From NCBI GenBank assembly GCA_964020085.1, contig OZ026603.1, positions 9,152,426 through 9,216,425 on the forward strand: a stretch of 64,000 nt of DNA, read 5' to 3'. The notes under the pieces are model-generated. The model searched no databases, was not told the DNA's origin, and saw nothing but the letters and a program-made list of their open reading frames with translations. A program made the position numbers and the translations under genes. Below, piece by piece: positions 24,120-35,700 of the stretch (position 1 is its first letter; each line of letters begins with the position of its first letter). The stretch comes from Micromussa lordhowensis (taxonomy: Eukaryota; Cnidaria; Anthozoa; Scleractinia; Lobophylliidae).

Positions 24120-24695
24120 TCATAGAGCGGTTTTCAGCTGAGTGTCGAAAGTAATCAGACAATTACTTTGCTTTTGGTTTTACTACGGTTTGAGATTGGC
24201 TGAGTAGTCTAAGTAAGTGATTGGCCGGTTTGGGTTTGGTTTTGGTTTTAATACAGTTTGAGATTGGCTGAGTAGTCTAAGTAAGTGATTGGTTTGGGTT
24301 TGGTTTTGGGTTTACTACGGTTTGAGATTGGCTGAGTAGTCTAAGTAAGTGATTGGTTTGGGTTTGGTTTTGGGTTTACTACGGTTTGAAATTGGCTGAG
24401 TAGTCTAAGTAAGTGATTGGCCGGTTTGGGTTTGGTTTTGGTTTTACTGCGGTTTGAAATTGGCTGAGTAGTCTAAGTAAGTGATTGGTTTGGGTTTGGT
24501 TTTGGTTTTACTACGGTTTGAGATTGGCTGAGTTGTCTAAGTAAGTGATTGGCCGGTTTGGGTTTGGTTTTGGTTTTACTACGGTTTGACTTAGACTACT
24601 CTGCCAATCGGAATTGCTGAGTAGTCTAAGTAAGTGATTTTGCCAAAACGGTTTGGGTTTGGTTTTGGTTTTACGACACTCAATTGAAATCTTTG
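24120..24695. mobile_element. MITE with internally expanded minisatellite
   Basis: The left end (GAGCGGTTTTCAGCTGAGTG, about 24124) and right end (CACTCAATTGAAA, about 24677) are inverted relatives. They match the pattern of a second copy at about 36497-36770. Between them, 24165-24675 holds about 7-8 head-to-tail copies of a 55-68 bp unit containing TTTGAGATTGGCTGAGTAG and TAAGTGATTGG. The unit resembles the right arm, so the array seems to have grown from the element itself. Confidence 0.7.
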
Positions 24696-25404
24696 GTGAC
24701 GTTCTTGTTGCCGTTTCCTTCGTGGTTTGCTTAAGCTTCCTTCTAATTTGTTTCTGAGCGATAGGTTACACGTACTAAGTTTTCCTCAATTCCTCCAGTA
24801 GCTTGTTATTCAAAGTAGAGCAACAGTGTTCGTATTTGAAATGGACGGAAACTGAGTTCCACGAGACCATCAGAACAAGTGACTACTTCATCGTCATCTG
24901 GGATCTCCAGAAGATTACACCTGCGAAAAAAGAGTTTCTACTGGTCAGCGACAGGGTGTAGACCACTCTATGACTGTTATACCACGTACTTAACCCTTGC
25001 CGATGACCAATAGCATCGACGACTCATTCAATAGGATTAGTTTATTTACACAACGGTCAAACGGAAAAAAAAACACAAAGAAACTTCGGTTTACATTTCT
25101 TGTGTGAGTGTTTGAAAACAAATTACCATTCAATTTGTAATATGAGCCACCCAGCCTGATTAGTTTTTAAGATATTCTAGGTGGAATTTTACCGTATACG
25201 GTCGATCAAACACTGCAACAAAAAATGCGTAAAAAAGTGAATAAACATGCCTTGTTCAGTGTTGATATTGTTGTTAAGTGTTATTGTTGTTGTTGCAATT
25301 CGGTACTGAAGTGACGAGTCTTAACCAACTTTGGAAGCACTATAAAACCTGCCAGGCTGTGATAAAAAAAAAGTCATCAAGGCTCCGGGGTTTGTGCGGT
25401 TTCG

Positions 25405-25700
25405 TGGGAGGCGTGGTGGCCTCATGGTTAGTGCGCTCGACTCCGGAGCGAGCGCTCCGGGTTCGAGCCCTGGTCTGGGACATTGCGTTGTGTTCTTAGG
25501 CAAGGCACTTTACTCTCACGGTGCCTCTCTCCACCCAGGTGTATAAATGGGTACCGGCGAATTTAATGCTGGGGGTAACCCTGCGATGGACTGGCATCCC
25601 ATCCAGGGGGGAGTAGAAATATTCCTAGTCGCTTCATGCCACGGAAACCGGGATAAGCTCCGGCCTGATGGGCCACTTGGCTCCTATGCAGATTTTACCC
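25405..25700 (+). mobile_element. tRNA-derived SINE (family with conserved 3' domain), copy 1
   Basis: The head has A box TGGTTAGTGCGCTCGAC and B box GGTTCGAGCCC. The body follows: GGCAAGGCAC, CTCTCCACCCAGGTGTATAA, ATGGGTACCGGC, TGCGATGGACTGGCATCCC and a GGGGGGAGTAG block. A second copy in the same orientation lies at 62799-63095 and matches almost throughout. The 3' domain may be the conserved domain described for cnidarian SINEs, which I cannot verify here. Open frames through it are not genes. Confidence 0.85.
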
Positions 25701-26404
25701 CCTTGTGCGGTTTATTCCCATGAGCCTCGTACTGAGGTCTATTGTTTTAGGCTGAATTTTAGTATATCGAAATTGGTCTATTGGTTTTCAAAAGACAGTT
25801 GGAGTCTTGTCGTGTTTTTTAAGAAGGTGGAGGGGGAGGAACAGATTGGATCTTACTTGATCACATGGATTCTGCAACAAACAAACAAACACACAAAAAA
25901 TTCGACAAGTTAATTATTTGCAGTGAAGGATGATTAAGACTGAGACACATCAAACGACGACCTTGAGAATTTCAAATCAAAAACCGAGGGCCTTTTGGGG
26001 ATTTATTGTGGAAATGTACCGAGTACTGTCACAAGGACTTCCAAACCAAAAAGCAGTGAAATTTTCACCCATTGACTGCTTAGACCATGGTGCCTGTACG
26101 TACTATTTGTGACGTCATCACTTTTCAAAGTAGACGATTTTATCGTAAATACTTTTGTTCTTGGGCCATCGTAATTTGATCAAAAATAAGACACAAACAG
26201 CAGTGATAAACATATTGAACTTGTTCATTTTGATTATGACTTGACGTTTCGTATGTACTCTACATACATTTTCAAAAGTAACCGTTGAAATTTAAAACAG
26301 CTATTTATATGATCAGCTGATGAAGGGGGAAAATACGTTACAAAGCATGCGCAAATGAACACGATGGGATGAATTAAGCCCAAAATACATGCTTTAAATG
26401 ATTA

Positions 26405-27204
26405 GGCTCGGTTCAGACGCCGTACTTCACATGAGCCGAGTTAACGTGACGCATGGCGTCTGAATCAATTCGAAAAGGCCAGATTGAATTTGGATCGGCT
26501 CAGCCGGGAATAACGGCTGTGGACCCGCTTTGATTCAGACTCCGGTCTTCACATGAGTCGAACCAAAATACATAAATTAACTTAATGTATTTTTAATGTA
26601 TTTTGAAGACCTGAGTATGCGTAGAAGTGTAAATTGTACGTCAGCGCATCTAAATGAAAGAGAAGAAGCCGAAATGTGCAGTTTGTGTCTTCCTGTTTTC
26701 GTGTGTAAACTTGCTGTCACCTCGGTAAACAACATCAAAATATATGTGCTATTCATCATAGTTTTCGTGCTTGTGATTGAATTACGTTTGAACAGTCCAT
26801 TTGAGAAATGACCTGAATATTGCAGTTGGTTTTTTTTTGCCTTAGTTGTGTTGTATTTCAATGCATACGAAAAGGTAGGAAGTTGAAATTGAGTTCATGT
26901 GACGTGCCAATTTATCAGGTGTCTTCTTGCAGTTACCAGTTTGCCTTTTTTTGCTCCTTCTCTATCTTACATTTTTCAAAGGACGGCACTGGATCGTGTT
27001 TGGTTGTTGTTCACAAGGTTAACGGGAGTTTAGCACGCATCAGCGCTGATCGAAATGCACTTTTCTCTCCTATTGAATTTAGTTCGGCTGAAATTGAGAT
27101 CGGCGTCTGAATCAATTCAGCCGGTCTAAATTAATTTGGGTCGGCCTAAATTCGAATTCGATCATTAGTTCGGCTCATGTGAAGTACGGCGTATGAACCG
27201 TGCC
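26405..27204. mobile_element. 800-bp TA-flanked DNA element with about 35-bp inverted termini
   Basis: The left end from 26405 (GGCTCGGTTCAGACGCCG) and the right end to 27204 are inverted copies with two or three mismatches over about 35 bp. Both are flanked by TA (26403-26404, 27205-27206). A sub-terminal GGCGTCTGAATCAATTC also recurs inverted inside. No transposase frame is visible. A TA or TWA target would suit ISL2EU, PIF/Harbinger or Tc1-like groups. Confidence 0.75.
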
Positions 27205-27685
27205 TAAAAATCGCAAGAAATTCCTACTCCCCCACCATTCAAATTTTTCGTCCATATCTCGTTCCTCGAATCTTCGTTTCTTAAGGCGCAAGCTAGACAA
27301 AACGAGCGGCTCTCGAGAGTTTCGTTGCAGACTGGATTTTTACTGATTCTAAAAACAATGAAAAATTGCGGAAGTAAAATTGGGCTGCATGTCAGCTACG
27401 CATGCGCGATTCCACCAGAAATCCCATACTTTCGGTCTTCCAATCAACATTTGGGGCCGGCTCGCTAGCCTCCCAACAGCTGTTAAAGGAAAATGAAGAC
27501 TCGGGGTACAAAATTTATTGTTTGTCGAAAATTTTCACTTTCCTCGAGATTCAAGCCAACACTTTTCCAACCTACGCAAATCCACTGAAAATAAAACAAA
27601 AACCATAAAAGAACGCTGAAAAAGAGAAAGCGAGGAGCGCCCAATTAAAAATATTAAATAAGATAAAACAGCTTCGTGTAGAAGG

Positions 27686-27882
27686 ATGCGGCTGTGTTTA
27701 CATCCTTGTTGGTACCCAATTCAGACCACGTGATGATTCATTTGGGAGGTTACAATTGTACAATTTACCACACGCAATTGATTGCATGGAAGCATGTACA
27801 AATCTGAACAATTGTAGCCTCCCAAATGAATCATCACATGATCTGAATTGGGCGGCAGCAAACATGTAAACACGGTAGCCGA
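27686..27882. mobile_element. Foldback MITE
   Basis: Arms of about 70 bp are inverted around 27755-27810. Each contains CCCAATTCAGA and GATTCATTTGGGAGG or their complements, and the outer ends share GTGTTTACAT. Non-coding. Confidence 0.75.
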
Positions 27883-27974
27883 ATCCGTGCATTTTTCCTA
27901 CTTCAAAAACTTGGCTTCTGCGCATGTCCCAGTATTAAACTAAGTCCTCGAAATGGCAGGGGATATAATAACCC

Positions 27975-28128
27975 TTTTCACGGTTAGTTTTTCTCATTTG
28001 CATTACAATGTAATCCAACGTTGGATGCGAGACAATTTCGGGCTAAAACTATAAAATAGCCCAAAATTGCCTCACATACATGCTACATTTTTTTTGTAAT
28101 GCAAATGAGCAAAGTTAACCGTGAAAAA
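27975..28128. mobile_element. Foldback MITE
   Basis: Inverted termini TTTCACGGTTA and CTCATTTGCATTAC (with one or two changes) enclose an inner palindrome, CAATTTCGGGCTA and its near-complement. About 154 bp and non-coding. Confidence 0.75.
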
Positions 28129-28129
28129 T

Positions 28130-29661
28130 GCAATTTGTAGGCGTTCAAATCAGGTTTCCTGAGAGTTTTACCGACATTCACTCTAAACAAAGGTTAGAAA
28201 TAGGCAACTCTTGTGTAACATTAAAGGCTTCTTTTTTGAACCGGTTCGATTCCCATCTACTTTGAGCACAGATGGTCTTCAATGAACAAAAATGAAACTC
28301 TGGTAATTTGGATTTAAAGGCGATGTACTTTATTACCAAAAAGAAGGATGCAATAAAAGAAGACTTAAATGCAAAGCTTTTTTATTCGTCCGCGCTACTG
28401 GTCATGGAGAAGAATCTTGAATAAAAGATCGTCGCTGTCTCAACCCCGAAACCACATTGACATGCATTCACTAATTCCGATTTCAAGTACATTGTATTTA
28501 CCCAAGCACTTGTTAAATGTCCCCAGAAACTTGTACAAATGCGGTAGCATGATTAATAATGAATAAGATTGAAGTGTGTACATGTTGTCGATTTTTCACT
28601 CTCAAAATTATTGACGTATTTTTCAAACCGCCAAAACAGAAATAGTAATGTCAGTCATGAATCCACCTGAAATTCCCAAATCGACAAAAAGTTCATGTTT
28701 TTATGTTTTGTATAGGACTCTGCAGCTAAATAAAATTTACTCTGCGATAGCTTCCTCTGAGAAAACAATGCATTTTTTCAATTTGTAGAGCACAAATAGA
28801 AAATGTTTCTTGATTTGTCTCTTACGGCAAAAAATATCCCACGACAAAGCGTGAATTACGTCAAACGCATGTTACAGTGTCCCCCATTCTGCGGTCATTC
28901 TCTTTAAATTTAAATTAAACTCTTTTTCTATGACCCTAAATCAGTAAGTTACAATGCTAAACAACCGACCATCATGTCCCTGATTATGCCCGACTTTTAG
29001 TCACTATTCTCGTAGTTATACCGCCAAAAATTTCCCCACCCCCCTTCCGCAGTGGAGGATGATGAACAAATCTTAACATAGGCCTTAGGAGCCTGGCCTA
29101 ACAAACTGACTGCGGGTGTGCTGGGAACAAGTCAAGTGTGTTTCTCCTGTCAACTGAGCTAATTAAGTATTAAAAGAAATTCTCGCGGAAGCCGATCAAA
29201 TGGAAAGTGCAAGCTCGTAAACTGTGGTTGTTGTATATGCATGAGTTGTCGAACCATTTTTTATTATAATTATTTTCAGGCAACCACACTTGCCTAGTTG
29301 CATATTACAGAATACTTGACGCATTATTTAAAATGTTATATAAATCTGTTAGTTTCCTGTATAATTCATTTTAGCCTTGCATATTTATAATAACTGATGA
29401 TAAAATGATGGGGGGAAATTTTGTTTGTTTTCCCCTTTGCCGTATCATTTGCGACCCTCGCTTCGCGAACATGCCGCGAATGAAAGGGCGAAAAAGAAAA
29501 ATATTCTTTCAACTGAAAAGTCATGTTATTCCCTTATTATGTTCTCCTTGCCTTCCAATCCGTACTTGTTTGAATCTTATTTATAGACAACATCGTGTAA
29601 ATGCGGGGAAACTGAGTGACTAGAGCACTTTCTTGAATACATGTGATCGAAAAACAGTGTT
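28130..29661. other. Intergenic stretch below the fourth receptor
   Basis: AT-rich DNA with no recognised gene. Its right end should contain the 3' untranslated region of the minus-strand receptor. Confidence 0.4.
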
Positions 29662-30801
29662 CTAAACCGTGGTCGCTTCGTGCTTTGATTCTTGAAGAGT
29701 GATCTGCTGTTGACTGTAAAGACTCTGCTCTGGCTTTCCACATTCAGTCACACTGGCCATAAACGCCTTTCGGAAATCGGCGCTCATCGAGAACAAAATC
29801 ACTGGGTTAACGATGTGCTTGCAATAGTACAAGACTAACGAAATCAAATCAGCGTAGGCGATAACTTGACTGTTAATAACTTCAACAGGTTGAAACTCCA
29901 AAGTTATCATTAAAACGCCGCGAGGTATATAACACACTTGAAACACGACCAAGCTCGTAATCAACATGCGTATAAGCCGTTTCCTTCTTGTCTCTTGCTT
30001 TTCCCGCTCGTTCTTGCCTCTTGAAACGATGCGCGTCGATTGGCCGAAGTCTGTTTTCTTATTTACAACAGTGACAATTTTAATGTAACACCATGTTTGA
30101 AAGACCAAAGGGACAACTATAAACACAACAACGAGATACACAATATAGCAACGACGAAAGAGTAACGATGGCCAGTGGATAAAACAGTATTTCCGTCCCA
30201 TGATTTCGGTTAATTCCAGTAAAAACGACTGCGGAATACCACTAGCGCAATAACAGCCGAGCCATAAAATAACGATGATGATTTTGGTTCTGTGCAAGGA
30301 CACCTTCGGCTTAAAAGGCCTGACGATGGCTCTGTATCTCTCCATACCAATGGTGGTATGGGTCAGAACTGACACGCAAACAAAGACATCTTGTATAGGC
30401 CACAAAAAACGACACATGAAGTCGCCGAACGGCCAGGATGCAAAAATTTCAAGGATACGCAATGGGGCCGCTATTGCACCGACGCCAATGTCTGAGAGCG
30501 CAATATTCATGATGAAATAATTACATGGCGTTTTCATTCTTTTTCGGCGAAGGATCGCAAAGATGACCAAGCTGTTGCCGGCCAAGCTTGCGACAAGTAT
30601 TGCGCCAAAGAGAACGGTGGTAACCAGAATGTAGGTCTCTCCGAATGGGTGTCCGTTTCCCTGCGGCTCTGAGAAACAAGTCTGGTTTGAAATATTGCCA
30701 GAGCTCGAAGAATTGAGAAACGATGCATCCGATTCGCAAGTCCCAGAAAGGGTTCTCTCGCTCGCTGTTTCATTCATTTTCAACTGCCGGACTGTTGTCA
30801 A
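29662..30801 (-). CDS. Class A (rhodopsin-like) GPCR, intronless, complete
   Basis: A 379-residue orphan receptor in one exon. The serine/asparagine-rich N-terminus has sequons (N10, N30, N36, N39). TM1 has GN (N76), TM2 has D104, and WPFG precedes C130, which should pair with C206. TM3 ends ERYRAIV (E154). TM5 has P231. TM6 reads C290-Y291-I-P293 and TM7 reads N332-P-V-I-L336, the same two departures from the class A consensus as in its relatives. The third intracellular loop is basic, and the C-tail has about 35 residues with S/T sites. An internal methionine at residue 9 could serve as an alternative start. Ligand unknown. Confidence 0.95.
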   Translation of the reverse strand: MTTVRQLKMNETASERTLSGTCESDASFLNSSSSGNISNQTCFSEPQGNGHPFGETYILVTTVLFGAILVASLAGNSLVIFAILRRKRMKTPCNYFIMNIALSDIGVGAIAAPLRILEIFASWPFGDFMCRFLWPIQDVFVCVSVLTHTTIGMERYRAIVRPFKPKVSLHRTKIIIVILWLGCYCASGIPQSFLLELTEIMGRKYCFIHWPSLLFRRCYIVYLVVVFIVVPLVFQTWCYIKIVTVVNKKTDFGQSTRIVSRGKNEREKQETRRKRLIRMLITSLVVFQVCYIPRGVLMITLEFQPVEVINSQVIAYADLISLVLYYCKHIVNPVILFSMSADFRKAFMASVTECGKPEQSLYSQQQITLQESKHEATTV

Positions 30802-32658
30802 TAGAAGCCAACGAACCTCTAGGCCACAATATTATGTACGGTGAACACAACAGGCCCAATCAAGCACGTTCATAAGCGAATAATTATTGACGCACGAAAA
30901 TCGCAAATTGTTGTATATAATCGTTCACAAGAAACCTTGCGAAGGTGTGAAACGAACTTAAGAAAATGTATTATTTAACGGCTTGAAGAAATCCTCCTTG
31001 GAAAAACAAATTAAAAATTATGCTTGCGACACGGTTTGGCAAGACTTGTAATTAAAAGCATTGTGCGAAAACTGTGGGGAATACAGGTGTTGAGGACGTC
31101 TTGCTTACAAACCCATTCATTTGCCACTTCTTGTCTTTCACACAAACAACCAAGGTTACGGAAATATAAATATAAAAAATAACAGCACGATACCCGCAAT
31201 TAGACGAGAACAAACCCTTAATGTGTGTTTCACAGTTTTTGAAATGTTATCCCAAAGAAAGAAAGAAATCCAAAATGAGCGATATCATATAGACATCTTG
31301 ATCATAGTGTTTTGAAAATTACCAACCCATGTTTGAATTTTGTGGTTGGAATCCGCACGAATTGCCTTACGGGAGCAATAATATTTCTATAGCGATACAC
31401 GAAAAGATTCAGTTAAGTTTTGTCAGTTGATATATATAGATTTTGGGTGCTATTTTGCGGCAGGTGTATCTTAGCTAGAGGTAAAATTCCGGGGATTATA
31501 TATGTAAATATAACAATGACTGGTACACTTAGTAATACGGGGGAAAATCATATCTTTCTACTAAGTTGTTAGATGGGTTTTCACGACTCCGTAATCAAAC
31601 CACCCAAAGTAATAATTGATTCCCGAAATTCGTGTCGTGCGCTTGGTAAGAAAATTTCGATCACGTTAAAATGAAAGTGGCGAAGGTTTGCCTAATTGTA
31701 GTTTCTTATTTAAGGAATAAGGTTATATTTTATAACAATTAGTTACAAACGTCGTTATAGTTTGCAAAACAGTTTTTAAATTCGAATCGCTTTGTTGTCC
31801 TAAAAAGAATTAATAAATCAATCGTTTTTACAATCTTTGTGCTTTAACGTCCTAGAATTTAAAATAACCTCAAAATGAACAGCGGTTTTGGATCGTGATA
31901 ATAGTTTCAATACAAAGTAACGATGATCATCAAGCGCTCGTGTAATTAGAAATATTATTATTACAGTAATCGGAAGAAGCTACACCGAAATTAACAATCA
32001 ACACATTTTCTTGTTGGCCTACATATGGCTCCTCTTAATTGGTTAAGTCCGATTGTTCAACCTTAACACGTCGTACCACTACCAGGTTATCCAACCTATA
32101 TATTAACATCCGTGTTTTCACTTTAGAAATAAATCCTTAAAGCTTGGCTTACACTGAGGTGGCGTTAGTTCAAACGAGGCCTTCATTTGAGATCCCGGGC
32201 TATTAATTAATTTGAATTTGAATTGAGACACACAACTTTCCTGTATAGAAAGTGTAGAGAAACAAAAGCCCCTTATTCGATTGACTTCTAACTGACATCT
32301 AACTGACACGGTTTATTTTTCGCCAGGTTTTTAAAAGCGGAATATATATTTTTATAAGATTTGGAACATCTATTCTAAACTCACGTAGCGGATAAAATAA
32401 AATAATTATGCATTTAGCTTTGCACTGAAAAGATAGCAGGTTGTTGTTGCGTGCAAGAAACTTTCAAAAATAAACCACGCGTTTTTTTGTATGTATTTCA
32501 ATCTTTTGCTCCTCCTTAACCCGCCTCTTTCGAGGTCCAGAATATTTTCTTTACGAATAAAAATTACAATAAACTGTAATTAAGTTTGGTCGGAGACAGC
32601 TGGGTCGCGAGTTGAATCAATGTGGCTATCGCCTTCAATGACTTCACTTAGCACTTAC
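30802..32658. other. Gap between the fourth receptor and the last located MAN2C1 exon
   Basis: AT-rich DNA. The receptor promoter should lie at the left end. The missing C-terminal exon or exons of MAN2C1 should also lie here or further left. A stretch on the minus strand near 32540-32505 (after an AG, reading N-I-L-D-L-E-R-G) was considered but is not convincing. Confidence 0.35.
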
Positions 32659-32762
32659 TTTCTTATTCTCTTGACCGGGAGACTTGTCGAGAGCCTGGTG
32701 CGAGCGTGACCTCCATATGCCTCGTAAAGTCGGACCACCGCTGCCGATGGTATGGTCTCTGC
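32659..32762 (-). CDS. MAN2C1: MAN2C1 exon, most downstream one located
   Basis: Encodes [20 protein letters not shown] then LPVKRIRK, matching the V-L-R-L-Y-E-A-x-G-x-H region. It is reached across a 2.9-kb intron that contains both heptamer arrays. It ends two bases into a codon before GTAAGT, so at least one more exon follows. Confidence 0.9.
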
Positions 32763-35700
32763 CTGTGGGCGCAAGCAAATATCGATTTTCGTTATTCACT
32801 TATAAAAAAAAATTTTAAAACAAATGTCCAGTTCAAGTGGTCTCCGGCAGGGTCAGGCTAAATCGCGTGGGTGGGTGGGTCGTGGGTGGGTGTTTCGTGG
32901 GTCGTGGGTGGTGGGTGGTGGGTGGTGGGTAGTGGGTGGTGGGTGGTGGGTGGTGGGTCGTGGGTCGTGGGTGGTGGGTGGTGGGTCGTGGGTCGTGGGT
33001 CGTGGGTCGTGGGTCGTGGGTCGTGGGTCGTGGGTCGTGGGTCGTGGGTCGTGGGTCGTGGGTCGTGGGTCGTGGGTCGTGGGTCGTGGGTCGTGGGTCG
33101 TGGGTCGTGGGTCGTGGGTCGTGGGTCGTGGGTCGTGGGTCGTGGGTCGTGGGTCGTGTTTGCTTGAAGATAAAAAAAAAAGTATATTAGCTCCCTCAGT
33201 GCTCGGTCCAAATTTGCAATTGCCCGCTCACGAATTAATTTCCCCGAACTCCTCGGTTTTATGAAACGTTGAACAAAGGAAAACTGTCTCCCATTAGCTA
33301 TAAACATTTTTTCTTCTGGTCTGGCGAATAATTTTGGTAAACTTTAACGAAAGTGTTCGAAAGTATACGTTTAACATTGGCGTGCGCGTTTGCCGAGAAT
33401 GATTGCATTAATTAATATAGAAAAGTGTGTTTAACTTGCTTGTTTGTTTCCCAGAACTCACGTTAATGGAATAACAACTTCGATATAACGATCTACGGCT
33501 TTTTGTCGGCATTTCAAGTAAAAGAAAAGAACAACTGATCAACTTTTGGAAAACACGAAAAAGTTTTGTCATGGCTGTAACCGAATTTTTGAGTCATTTT
33601 CCAGCAAACATGTCATTGGATTTTTGTCTTCATGTTTGGTCATGATTTATTTTATTAATATTGATTTCACGAAAGCTAAGGATCAGCCGACATGCATCCG
33701 CCTTGTAGCGACCGCGCGGTTGTTCGTTTGGTAGCGTGGGAATGCTCAAGTATGGTTAAAAATAGCTGAAATGCACATGTTTGCCAGAAGCCTTCGTCAT
33801 GGCGGATAAACTTAAGTTCGGCCTGGGGTGAATCTTTACAGACTACAGTATTCTTAGCATCCTTGTCAATTTTTGCGAACATTAGCTAGCCCACTCCTTT
33901 CCAAGATGGCGAACTAACTGGTCACGTGTCTCGTTTCACATTGCTTGGTTCCAGTCTATACCGAGTGTCCACGCGGCAAGACATAAATGTTTCGACACCA
34001 CTCCACATTAAGTGCTCCAATTTCCCATAACAGACATTTACAGAGAAGTGACTGATCCTTATCAGCCAAAGGAAGGATGTTAGTCAAATCGTTTTGTAAG
34101 GTCTTGTCTGTCTCGAGAATTTCCAGTCGCTGATAAAAAAAAGTAAAATAAATAAAAGACACTCTTATTCTTCGGTCATTTCAACTTTAGTAAAACTAAC
34201 AAACAAACTGCGGTTATAAACATAACGAGACAACGCATGTAAAAAATTTCATTTATGAACTTGACGTTTCGTATGTTGGAGCATACGTAACGTCAAGTTC
34301 ATAAATGCAAGTTTTTACAGCATGCGTTGTCTCATTATGTTTACAACCGCAGTTTGTTTGTTATTTTTAAAATAATAATAATATGTGAACCACTGGCAGA
34401 ATGTTAAGAGTCACTCATTGTACACGCCAGAAATAGATCGCGGACAAAACCGCTGTTGTGAGAGGGCATCTGAAACAGCGTAAAATTATGCATACATGAC
34501 GTGTATATACGGGGGACCCACGACCACACATGGGGGACCCACGACCCACGACCCACGACCCACGACCCACGACCCACGACCCACGACCCACGACCCACGA
34601 CCCACGACCCACGACCCACGACCCACGACCCACGACCCACGACCCACGACCCACGACCCACGACCCACGACCCACGACCCACGACCCACGACCCACGACC
34701 CACGACCCACGACCCACGACCCACCAACCCACGACCCACCCACCCACGCCGATTAGACAATCCCTCTCCGGCAAATCAACAATGATTCAACTGACTTTTA
34801 TATTCTCTTTGAGTGGTTCGGTGTGATCGAAACTGGCCTATTGCTTCACGGATCACTTATTACAGAGACCATTTCACGGCTCAGCGCATGTGAAAGCCAT
34901 AACATCAACCATTCCAGTTCATTCCCTTGCTCACAAAACAACACGGTTTGAGTTTATGATGAATTCTTCGGGAAATTTCCTTAATTTCTCGGTAGTTCGC
35001 AAAAACGCGACGATAGAGGTGATATTTCTCATTAGAATTCCGTTTGTATGTTCGGAGTATACAATACACCCTCAAATCCTTTGTTTATCAACCAGTAGGA
35101 TGCAAGCGAATAACTCGTGCGAGTGGCCAGAATAAATCCTTCCCGCCGAATAATAAATCTTCTCCAGTTTGCCTTCCTGGATAAATTGTAGTCAGTGATT
35201 GCCAAACTACATATTCGCGCCATAGCTCGCACATGCGCCGAACCGTGAAGCTATCACTTCCAACAAGAGTATGTGACGAAGTTCATTGTTACGAGTATTT
35301 AACAAACTCGTTAATAATTCATCAAGTTTAATGAACAGAAACCATAAACATGACTGTGTTTGGATATCCGATTTTAATTAGCTTACATTTTTTACGATCT
35401 CCAAAATGGTATCTGCAAACTCGAAACTGCAAATGGTACGAAAATTTCCTAGGAAAGTTCCCCGAAAATCCAACAATTCCAACAAAAAAAATGCAAATAA
35501 TTCAAGCGAAACTCTCAGAAACTCCGGGAATAAAATCGAGTGAAGCGCAAATCCCCGCTAAGAAGTTTTCGAAAATTGGGTATACCTGGAGACGTCCTCT
35601 CGTAAAAATTTCGTAAAATACTCTTCCATTCGCCGCTGGAAATGACCGGAAATTCAAACCGTTGATGATTTTCCTTATTCTCATCAGTGTCTGCTTGAAA

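Noticed and set aside
25278..25503. Small protein genes of 60-80 codons
   Set aside because: These frames lie within the SINE. The same peptides recur in the second SINE copy at 62.7-63.1 kb.
32440..32540. Possible last MAN2C1 exon encoding N-I-L-D-L-E-R-G
   Set aside because: It follows an AG and is in phase, but it lacks the expected C-D-L-L-E-R and K-P-F pattern. The rest of the frame is not family-like.
32824..33307. 146- to 149-codon open frames (Val/Gly/Trp-rich or His/Pro/Thr-rich)
   Set aside because: They are translations of the TCGTGGG heptamer array on each strand; the same applies to the frames at 34404-34826.
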